Shown here piece by piece: positions 1 through 6,600 of a DNA stretch of 8,344 nucleotides. Where the stretch lies: the NCBI GenBank assembly GCA_964647545.1, contig CAZYHS010000040.1:1-8344 (forward strand). The letters run 5' to 3'. A program made the translations under genes and the position numbers. The DNA comes from CAZYHS01 sp964647545 (lineage in GTDB: Bacteria; UBA10199; GCA-002796325; 1-14-0-20-49-13). Positions within the stretch are counted from its first letter, which is position 1; the number at the start of each line of letters is the position of its first letter. The notes under the pieces are model-generated. The model worked only from the letters and a program-made list of their open reading frames with translations, had not been told where the DNA came from and did not search any database.

Positions 1-117
1 TTTATTTATCGACGGCACGCTACAAAAGTTGCGTATAAAATTCCACAGTTTTCTAGGTTTGGCCGAGGGCCCGACAGGCATGGGTTTGCCGGCTGCAAAT
101 GGGGCGTTTTAAAGGGG
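1..117. other. Left-edge intergenic stretch, no gene recognised
   Basis: No protein or known RNA gene can be supported here. There is a small perfect hairpin, with TTTGC at 85-89 pairing to GCAAA at 95-99, and a GC-rich patch at 61-90 containing the palindrome GGGCCC. A TATAAA at 34-39 resembles a plus-strand -10 box but has only a poor -35 partner (TCGACG at 9-14, spacing 19). A ten-codon plus-strand frame starts at 80 but has no ribosome binding site. The stretch may be a spacer between an unseen gene on the left and the structured RNA region. Confidence 0.4.
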
Positions 118-157
118 AAAAAAAGAAAACGGCCGCTCGGGATAGCCCGAACGGCCG
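118..157 (-). terminator. Rho-independent terminator, minus strand
   Basis: On the minus strand, CGGCCG at 157-152 pairs with CGGCCG at 135-130. A U-G wobble (151/136) and TCGGG/CCCGA inner arms continue the stem, giving 12 contiguous pairs closed by a four-base loop. Immediately after the stem comes TTTTCTTTTTTT (129-118). This is a textbook intrinsic terminator for leftward transcription. On the plus strand the stem has a C-A mismatch and is followed by GAATTATT rather than a T run, so activity in that direction should be weak. Confidence 0.75.
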
Positions 158-241
158 GAATTATTACTGGGAGAAGGAGTGGGGGATGTGTGATGGGCGG
201 AACACTACTGCCTTCTCCCTTACGAACCGCCCAAAATTTAC

Positions 242-269
242 TTTTCAAACTCGGAATATAAACTATACT
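242..269 (+). promoter_or_regulatory. Possible sigma70-type promoter for the membrane-protein gene
   Basis: TATACT at 264-269 matches five of six positions of the -10 consensus. TTTTCA at 242-247 is a mediocre -35 at 16-bp spacing. Transcription would start near 276, giving a leader of about 27 nt before the ATG at 303. The -10 box lies inside the palindrome at 249-275 that forms the first hairpin of the candidate minus-strand RNA, so the two transcription units would overlap or compete. Confidence 0.4.
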
Positions 270-290
270 CCGAACACCTTACTATTCGGC

Positions 291-296
291 GGGAGG
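291..296 (+). promoter_or_regulatory. Ribosome binding site deciding the start at 303
   Basis: GGGAGG sits six bases upstream of the ATG at 303. It is the only good Shine-Dalgarno near the 5' end of this reading frame, and it fixes the start well downstream of the longest possible frame, which opens at 99. Confidence 0.8.
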
Positions 297-302
297 CCAA
301 AA

Positions 303-1337
303 ATGTTGCGCACTTTTTTTAAAAAAATTATTCCATGGGCTGTGGCTATCGCGATTTTTGCGTGGCTTTTCAATAAATACCCCCCGCAAAACATCTGGAA
401 CTCATTGAAATTAGTGAATATTTCGGCGTTTGTGGCCGTTGCGCTCTCCTACTTCGTCATCATGTTTTTAATCGACACTTTTTCGATCAACGGCATCTTA
501 AAGCACTTTGGACACCAAAGTAGTTTCCGTGAGGTCCTGCCGGCGAGGGGGCTGACTTACCTTATCATGGTGATGAACTATGCGGCGAGTCAGGCGGCTT
601 TTGCGGTCTACGAAAACCGCAAACACGGTGTGCCAATTTCGGAAATGCTCGGCATTTTCGGCATCATTATTGTCACCGACCTGATAATTTTAGTGAACCT
701 CGCCTTTGTGACGACATTTTTTGTGACGTGGCCGTTTTCGGTCGGTAGTTTTAATATCGGCGATTTCGTAAGGATCATAACCCTTTGCACATGGGCCGGA
801 TTTGTTCTGAACTGGATGTTTTGGCGAGGGACGTTCGGGAAAATCTCATTTTTAGAAAAGTTGAGAACGAAAAGTTTCTTTCAGGTTCTGTCGCGCGCGA
901 AGCTTGGCGATTATTTTAGCGTGATATTTTACAGGTTGCCGGTGCATGTTTTTATCATGCTGGGCATGTACGTTGCCGTGCGGCCGTTTCATCTTGATTT
1001 GCCGTTTTCGACGATTTTGTCGAACATCCCGCTGGTCTTTTTTATCGGGGCGCTGCCTATCTCTCCCGGCGGTATCGGCACGAGCAATATGGCGCTTGTC
1101 GAGCTTTTCAAACCGCACGTTGTTTCACCGCTGGTTACCGGCGGACTTGTTACGGCCGGCGAATTGCTGATGTCGTTCAGTCTTGTTTGGATGTTTGCAA
1201 ACTATGTAATGAAGGCGCTAACCGGCGTTATTTGTCTGCAGTTTGTTTCGAAGGACCTTTTCAAGCCTACCAAAGAAGAGGAGAAAGAGTGCGAAGTGGC
1301 AGTGCCCGACGCCGCGCATTTGGGAGATGATTTATAA
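303..1337 (+). CDS. Flippase-like / LPG-synthase-TM family membrane protein (UPF0104)
   Basis: A 344-residue polytopic inner-membrane protein. Hydrophobic stretches lie at about residues 10-23, 40-62, 84-101, 117-143, 153-174, 205-226, 239-259 and 277-312. The motif LPISPGGIGT at 251-260, followed by an ALVELF helix, is the signature of the lysylphosphatidylglycerol synthase transmembrane family (PF03706, UPF0104). Members with the membrane part alone are generally annotated as flippase-like, and some are fused to an aminoacyl-PG synthase domain. That soluble domain is absent here; the protein ends in a short acidic/charged tail (about 320-344). It is therefore more likely a stand-alone lipid or polyprenyl-lipid translocase or accessory protein than an LPG synthase, though the substrate cannot be read from sequence. 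The start at 303 is chosen for its strong ribosome binding site and because translation upstream of it would be hydrophilic and cross the structured RNA region. It is convergent with iorB, 46 nt between stop codons. The early codons contain a T7A7 run. Confidence 0.8.
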   Translation: MLRTFFKKIIPWAVAIAIFAWLFNKYPPQNIWNSLKLVNISAFVAVALSYFVIMFLIDTFSINGILKHFGHQSSFREVLPARGLTYLIMVMNYAASQAAFAVYENRKHGVPISEMLGIFGIIIVTDLIILVNLAFVTTFFVTWPFSVGSFNIGDFVRIITLCTWAGFVLNWMFWRGTFGKISFLEKLRTKSFFQVLSRAKLGDYFSVIFYRLPVHVFIMLGMYVAVRPFHLDLPFSTILSNIPLVFFIGALPISPGGIGTSNMALVELFKPHVVSPLVTGGLVTAGELLMSFSLVWMFANYVMKALTGVICLQFVSKDLFKPTKEEEKECEVAVPDAAHLGDDL

Positions 1338-1355
1338 AATGAGGGGTACTCGGGG

Positions 1356-1394
1356 GATTCCAGCATGCGCTGGGATCTAAGAACTAAGAGTTCT
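1356..1394 (+). terminator. Tandem hairpins between convergent genes
   Basis: GATTCCAGC at 1356-1364 pairs with GCTGGGATC at 1369-1377 around an ATGC loop, nine pairs including one T-G wobble on the plus strand (A-C on the minus strand). A second hairpin follows at once: AGAACT 1380-1385 with AGTTCT 1389-1394, overlapping the last codons and stop of iorB. No T-run follows on either strand, so this is not a canonical intrinsic terminator. It may act as a 3'-end stabiliser or a weak terminator for the membrane-protein mRNA. Confidence 0.4.
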
Positions 1395-1947
1395 GGCCCA
1401 TTTCGAAGGCTTTGAGGTTTGCTTCGACAACGGCCTCGCCCTTCGATGCAAATTTCTTTTTGATAAGCGTTTTGATCTGCTCGTCGAACTTTCCAACGCG
1501 TTTTGTCAATGCGCCAAGCACCGCGATGTTTCCAACTCGCGAGTTGTGTAGTTCGCTTGTGATTGTTGCGGTATCGACAATGACGGCCTTGTTGGTCGCC
1601 TTGATCGCTGCAAGAATCTTTGTTTCGTCGGGATAGGCGATGTTTTTGACAGGCTGATTGCTGGCGATTATCGATCCGGTCTTTGACAGGAAATCGCTGT
1701 AACGAAGTGCTTCCATAGGCTCGGTCGCGAAGATGTAATCGACGCTTCCTTTAGGGATAATGCCGGCCCATATCGGTTCGTCGGAAACACGCACGTGGCA
1801 GCTTACCGCGCCGCCCCGCTGCGCCATGCCGTGAACTTCGTTTTGAACGGCGTGAAGTCCCTCGCGGCCGGCAGCTTCTACAAAAAGCGCCGCCACTGAA
1901 ACGATGCCCTGACCGCCGACGCCCGCAAAAATAATATCGATTTTCAT
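1384..1947 (-). CDS. iorB: Indolepyruvate:ferredoxin oxidoreductase, beta subunit
   Basis: A 187-residue protein, normal length for IorB, the gamma-type subunit of the 2-oxoacid:ferredoxin oxidoreductase superfamily (PF01558). With IorA it converts indolepyruvate and other aryl-pyruvates plus CoA to the aryl-acetyl-CoA, CO2 and reduced ferredoxin, in the cytoplasm. Visible family signatures are GVGGQGI near residues 9-15, the EVHGMAQRGG block at about 38-47 and the HVRVSDEPIWAG strand that follows it. The C-terminal third is the usual helical part (GNIAVLGAL onward). It starts 20 nt after the iorA stop with a good ribosome binding site, so the two are almost certainly one operon in the order iorA-iorB. 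The gene ends in TAG inside a small hairpin and is convergent with the membrane-protein gene. Nothing is missing or broken. Confidence 0.95.
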   Translation of the reverse strand: MKIDIIFAGVGGQGIVSVAALFVEAAGREGLHAVQNEVHGMAQRGGAVSCHVRVSDEPIWAGIIPKGSVDYIFATEPMEALRYSDFLSKTGSIIASNQPVKNIAYPDETKILAAIKATNKAVIVDTATITSELHNSRVGNIAVLGALTKRVGKFDEQIKTLIKKKFASKGEAVVEANLKAFEMGQNS

Positions 1948-1954
1948 GATCGAA

Positions 1955-1961
1955 CCTTTCT
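1955..1961 (-). promoter_or_regulatory. Ribosome binding site of iorB
   Basis: AGAAAGG on the minus strand, seven bases upstream of the iorB ATG and lying in the 20-nt gap after the iorA stop. It supports the ATG at 1947 and separate initiation of iorB within a shared mRNA. Confidence 0.75.
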
Positions 1962-1967
1962 AAAAGT

Positions 1968-3569
1968 TTATAGAATCTGCAAACATTCGCGCTTTGCAAT
2001 GATGACGCTTGGTCCGCGGAATTCGCATTCTTCGCGGATGATCTTTGTGTTCGCTTCAAGATTTTTCGGTAGCGCCGTGATGACCTTTAAATGCTCCGGC
2101 GCAAGTCCCATCCCCAAGATAACTTTCTCCAGCGGCTCGCCAATACAGACGGTGTCTTGCCCGCCGGTCATGCCTGTCGTCGAGTTGTCTAAAATTATGG
2201 TCGTGAAGGGGACGTTATATTTAATTCCTTCAAGCAGGGGCGTCATGCCGCTGTGGTTGAAGGTCGAATCGCCGATGACCGCAACCGCGTATTTAAGACC
2301 GTTTTCGCCGGCCGCCTTTGCCATGGAAATTGAAGCTCCCATGCAAATGCACGAGTTGATCGCTGAATATGGTTCAAAAAAGCCGAGCGTGTAGCAGCCG
2401 ATGTCGGCAAACACTAGCTTGTCGGTTTCGCCTGCAAGAGCCTTGTTGAGCGCGTTGTAAGTGTCGCAGTGCGGGCAGCCTTTGCAGAGCTGCGGCGGAC
2501 GGTTCTTTACGATGTCGGTCGGTACGGCCGACGGCGCTTCAAGAGGGGCAAGTCCCATTGCTTTGCGGACCTTTTCTGCGTTGAGTTCACCGCTTTGTTT
2601 AATTGCGCCGGTCGTTTTGCCTTCGAGAGTGATCTTGCGGCCGCTTTCGGCGATGAATTTCCAGATCATTCTTTCGATGAGAGGATAGCCCTCTTCGACA
2701 ATAACGAGCTTATCGACGTGCTTTAAAAGTTCGGTGATTTTCGCGTCGGGGAGCGGGTAGGTGGCGACTCTCAAGTATGAAAATTTGGAGTCTCCGGCGG
2801 TTTTCAGATTTTCCATCAGGTAATTAAAGCCGAGCCCGCCTGCGATAATGCCGACTTTCGCATCTTTTTCAATGTGGAGAACGTTCGCCTTGTGGTTGTT
2901 GCTCCATGCCGTAAATTCGTTCTGCAGTCCAAGCAGGCGATCGAAACGTTCGCGTGCGTGATGAGGAAGAGTCGTCCACTTTGCGGCATTTTTCGACGGT
3001 GTTTTTTTGTTCTTTTCGCGCGGCGCAGAAAAATTCACCATGCCGCGAGTGTGCGACAGACGTGTAACTCCGCGCACCATAATGGGCAGCTCGAATTTTT
3101 CGCTTAGGTCGAATGCTTCGCGCGTCATGTCGTAGGCTTCCTGCGCGTTCACCGGCTCGAAACACGGAATTTGTGCAAAGCGCGCAAAAAAGCGGCTGTC
3201 CTGTTCGTTCTGGCTTGAGTGCATTCCGGGGTCGTCGCACGGTGCGAGAACAAAACCTCCGTCGCAGCCTGTGATCATTGAGCTCATGAACGGGTCGGCG
3301 GCGACGTTGAGGCCGACGTGTTTGAAACTGACGAGACTTCTAAGGCCGATGATAGACGCGCCAAGACCTTCTTCGTACGCGACCTTTTCGTTGATCGACC
3401 AGCGGCAGTTAATGCCCGAATCGGGGAAGGCCTTCACGTAACGCTGGACGGCTTCGTTGATTTCGGTGGCCGGCGTCCCCGGATAGGCGTACGACGCCGA
3501 AATGCCGGCGTGTATTGCGCCCATTGCTATCGCTTCATCGCCTAAAAGCATCATTTGTTTTGGTTCCAT
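1968..3569 (-). CDS. iorA: Indolepyruvate:ferredoxin oxidoreductase, alpha subunit, without C-terminal ferredoxin domain
   Basis: A 533-residue catalytic subunit. The N-terminal pyruvate-oxidoreductase domain shows YPGTPATEI at 29-37 and the INEKVAYE segment at 59-66. The C-terminal thiamine-pyrophosphate domain shows GDS at 433-435 and DNSTTGMTGGQ at 461-471, the diphosphate/Mg2+ site. Cysteines 362 and 365 (LCKGCPHC), 392 (IGCYTLG) and 529 near the end fit the four-cysteine proximal [4Fe-4S] pattern known from pyruvate:ferredoxin oxidoreductase; that assignment is inference. Typical IorA continues for some 60-80 residues with two ferredoxin-like CxxCxxCxxxCP motifs. Here the chain stops just after the RECLQIL segment, and iorB begins 20 nt later, so that domain is absent rather than frameshifted. 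The ATG at 3569 is preferred because family similarity begins there (MEPKQMMLLGDEAIA). A TTG at 3608 would add 13 residues but has no ribosome binding site and overlaps a -35-like TTGACA. IorA and IorB would form the enzyme, delivering electrons to a separate ferredoxin. Confidence 0.94.
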   Translation of the reverse strand: MEPKQMMLLGDEAIAMGAIHAGISASYAYPGTPATEINEAVQRYVKAFPDSGINCRWSINEKVAYEEGLGASIIGLRSLVSFKHVGLNVAADPFMSSMITGCDGGFVLAPCDDPGMHSSQNEQDSRFFARFAQIPCFEPVNAQEAYDMTREAFDLSEKFELPIMVRGVTRLSHTRGMVNFSAPREKNKKTPSKNAAKWTTLPHHARERFDRLLGLQNEFTAWSNNHKANVLHIEKDAKVGIIAGGLGFNYLMENLKTAGDSKFSYLRVATYPLPDAKITELLKHVDKLVIVEEGYPLIERMIWKFIAESGRKITLEGKTTGAIKQSGELNAEKVRKAMGLAPLEAPSAVPTDIVKNRPPQLCKGCPHCDTYNALNKALAGETDKLVFADIGCYTLGFFEPYSAINSCICMGASISMAKAAGENGLKYAVAVIGDSTFNHSGMTPLLEGIKYNVPFTTIILDNSTTGMTGGQDTVCIGEPLEKVILGMGLAPEHLKVITALPKNLEANTKIIREECEFRGPSVIIAKRECLQIL

Positions 3570-3579
3570 AGTGCTGTGG

Positions 3580-3608
3580 CTTCTAGTTTGGCGGCTAAAC
3601 TTTGTCAA
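3580..3608 (-). promoter_or_regulatory. Candidate promoter of iorAB
   Basis: On the minus strand a perfect TTGACA at 3608-3603 is followed, at exactly 17 bp, by TAGAAG at 3585-3580, a four-of-six -10 match. Transcription would begin near 3573, only a few bases before the iorA ATG at 3569, so an mRNA from here would be nearly leaderless. The same AGAAG could instead serve as a weak Shine-Dalgarno, ten bases from the ATG, on a longer transcript coming from the upstream radical SAM gene. The two uses exclude each other. Confidence 0.4.
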
Positions 3609-3638
3609 ATGTTAAGGAAAAATTGCCGGCTCGCATTA

Positions 3639-6600
3639 TCACTGAAAAAGATACATGTCGTCTTCGCTGCCGCCTCTGCCTTTTTCAATGTAGATCTTAA
3701 AATCAACTCCAAAGGATTTTAGAAACTCCATTACAAAGTCGTCTGTCTCTTTAAATTGAGAGAGAAGATATGCAAAGTGGTCTCTGCCTTGATTTGGCGC
3801 CAAAAGAAAAGAGCGGTCGCGGCAGAGAGTGCGCATGTGCGAAAATAGCCCCGTCTTGTCGGTAAACGCATTGCCCGTCAGCAGGGTGAACATTTTTTCG
3901 TGAGCGTACGTTCTTCTCGTTGCGTTTCGGACGACCATAAAAACGGGATATCTGATTTGAGTTCTATGGTCGCCTGTGTCGTCAAGCAATTCGAGCAATG
4001 TTGTGCCGATTGCGTCTTTTCCGGAGTGGACTTTCCAGAACACATCTTTGCTTTTTACGAAAAATATCGGCGTTCCTTTTTCGAACTGCACGGCATCGCC
4101 GATCTCATCGCCGGCTTTAAGCGTTAGCGGCAGCTCGAAGTTCACCTGCGAGCGTTCCGTGTCATTTTCATACCTGACAGAAACTGTGTCGCCGAAAAGA
4201 ACGCGGTTGTTCTCGAGAAGAACGCCCGACTTTGTTTTAATTTCGGGAGCTATCAATACGCGTCCGTCTTTAAGTGTGATTGGCTGTGCTTCGACCGCAA
4301 AACCATTTTCGCCGAGCTTAATTTCGATCGTCACCGGATATTCAATGCCGCCCAAATTTACGCGCTCTGTAAATTTAGCGCCGCCGGTTACGCTGTAAGA
4401 TGCAACATCGGTCGTTATTTTGTTTGCAGCAAATCGCACATCGCGTTTGAAATATGTCCCGCTTTCAGGATCGAAGTCGGACCATCTCGGCTCGTCGGCC
4501 ATAAGCGGATCATTCTCAGGGCGCGGTAATTTTTTCAGCCAGCTTCCAAATGGTCTAAAATAATGGTCGTGATGATTGTAAATTGTGCCAAGTTCGCTGT
4601 CGAACATTCGTCTGTCGAGCGTTACCGGCCTGAAAGGTGTGCTTTGCTCGCTGCCGTAAATGTCGTCGATGAAATATTCGATTCTGTTTGGATCGACCGT
4701 TTCAAGTGGAGGCGATGCAAGCTCTTCAAATCTTGTTCGAGCTTTTTGCGCGCGCCTTAAATTTTCCTCTTCGATCGCGCGTTGTTTTTCTTGCTCTGCA
4801 ATAACTAAAAGTTCTTTGCGTTTCGTGTCTACTCTTTCGCAGATGTCGCCCAAGGCCGAGCCTATAATGTCAATAAGAGCCGGCAAAAGTTTGGCGGAAA
4901 GTTCGGCAGTATAAAGACTGCGAACAACGGGCAGGGCGCGCGAATAAGTCTCTTTAAGTTTTGCGACGGCGCCCAACGCCGTGTCTAAATCAGAATTAAT
5001 GCCGTAGAGTTCGACAAGGCCTCCCATGTCGGGCGATTGAAGCACCGTCTGTGCGTTTGCTTTATTTGCGTTTTTGTCGGCGTTAGCGCTGTCGAGGTCC
5101 ATTAATATTTTACGGTCGATTTCAAAGATGCCGTCCATATTCGGGATGAGGCCCTTCAAAAAGGCGGTGGCGATAAAAAGTGTATTTCTTTTTGTCGTTA
5201 AATCTCTCAATTCTTTGTCACTTACGCCCGAGGTCATGAGCGTTGCATATTTTGCGTCAGTCATTTTGCTGAGAGAGGCCTCTATCGCTTCAACATATTC
5301 CGTTATTTCGCGCGCGGCGGGGTCGCCGATTTCCTGAAGATGACGAGTATAAGCCGAGACGTTTTTGTACATGTCTCTCAGCTGCATGTAAACGTGCTCA
5401 TCATAGGCCGCAGTCGCCTCTTTTCCGTAGAGCGTTTCGAGAAACCCGTCGGGCCAGATGAAATCTTGCGGCTGGTAAATACCCCGCGAGCCGATCACAT
5501 TTTGTTCAAACCGGTGTCTTTCAAAGGCGTGAAAAGTCCCGTAGGTGTCGCCAAGTTTAATGGGAAAATGTTTTTGAAGAAAATTATCTTCCGGCGATTG
5601 AGTCATAAAGAATTCGGGCTGTGCTTTTTCGTATCCGGTGAAATGGTCGGTCAGTTTGTCGCCGATAACAGGGGCCTGTCTCATAAACGACACTTTGGGG
5701 AGGTAACCGTAGGTTTCCCAAAGATAGGCCATAAATTCGCTAACATTTTTTAGCTCGCGGATAGCTCTGCTGGGCGTGTCGCCGACGATCGGCAAAATAA
5801 TTGCGATGCTGTCAATGTAGTTGCCGCTTAAGCCATGCAATGAAAGTTCAGCGACGGTTTTTGCCGTTGTCTCTAAAACCCGCTTTGCATGGGCGACATA
5901 TTTTTCGCCGAAACCGATTTCGGCTTTTTGCATGCTCTCTGCGCGTTCGGGGTCGAATGTCTCAACGCCGAAACTGAAGACGAACCCCAGTTTTTTTGCG
6001 CGAATAAGCGTGGCGTTTGAAATGTTATCGACGCGGGTTTGCGCGTCCAATGTTATCGCCGGAATGAAATTGCCATCAAGATCGTATGAACCAAGGCGTT
6101 CAATTCCTTTAAAGACCGCGTCGAGCCATTCGGAATTTTGCACGAACAGTTCGTCTCCGAAAGTTATGACGTTGGGTAGGCTCGGGTTCGTTTTTTTCAA
6201 CTCGACGATACCTTTTATAATGCCGACAACTTTTTCAGGCGAGGCGCGCACACCGTACTCGTTATGAATGGCGCAATAGTTGCATTTGCCGAAGCAGCCC
6301 GATTGCGTGTAGATAAAAATCTGGTCCGCTTCAAAAAGTAAAGTCGCGCCCAGCATCAGAGTGTCAAATTCGGCGCTGTTAATAACGGTCGGCTTTGTGG
6401 CGGCCTTAAACTGAAGCGGCGACAGCGGAAATCTATGCTGAGGATATTTTTCGTTCCACGCCGCTTGTGCGGTCAGATAAGACGCTTCGTGGTCGGTAGC
6501 CTTTGCGGTCCTCGGGTTTGCGTCGCTTCCGTGCGCGAAAAACTTTCCGCTAAATCCCACTTCAAGTTCGAAAGGCCGGCCGTCGGGGGTGTCGAGGTAT

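Larger units (their letters stand above)
118..275 (-). ncRNA. Candidate structured small RNA with pseudoknot and terminator
   Basis: Read 5'->3' on the minus strand, three structures follow one another. First is a 12-bp hairpin (275-264 with 260-249, loop GTT). Second is an H-type pseudoknot: 233-227 pairs with 200-194 over 7 bp, and 219-211 pairs with 177-169 over 9 bp, both perfect. Third is a GC-rich terminator hairpin at 157-130 with a U-rich tail. The imperfect pairs in the first and third structures are G-U on this strand but A-C mismatches on the plus strand, which favours minus-strand transcription. A weak -10-like AATAGT at 286-281 would place the start near 274, but no good -35 was found. 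It does not match tmRNA, SRP RNA, RNase P RNA or a riboswitch I can name. The flanking ATG-initiated frame on this strand (248 down to 6) is low-complexity and does not look coding. Alternatives are a regulatory leader or 3' end, or an antisense RNA reaching toward the membrane-protein gene. The structure is seen in the sequence; its function is unknown. Confidence 0.45.

Noticed and set aside
80..112. Ten-codon plus-strand frame (ATG at 80, TAA at 110-112)
   Set aside because: No Shine-Dalgarno and too short to support as a leader peptide; its small hairpin is not a clear attenuator.
6..248. 80-codon minus-strand frame in the left intergenic region
   Set aside because: Pro/Leu/Phe-rich sequence with no family resemblance and no ribosome binding site. 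It runs through the pseudoknot and the terminator hairpin, which better explain the sequence.
99..302. Upstream extension of the membrane-protein frame to the ATG at 99
   Set aside because: The added 68 residues are hydrophilic and unlike the family, and they cross structured RNA. The ATG at 303 has a strong GGGAGG site and begins with the first expected membrane helix.
1..302. Known RNA genes (tmRNA, SRP RNA, RNase P RNA, tRNA) in the left region
   Set aside because: None of their conserved core sequences or a 3' CCA-type acceptor could be found on either strand.
3570..3608. TTG start giving iorA 13 extra residues
   Set aside because: No ribosome binding site precedes it, the added residues are outside the family alignment, and the bases form a better -35 box (TTGACA).
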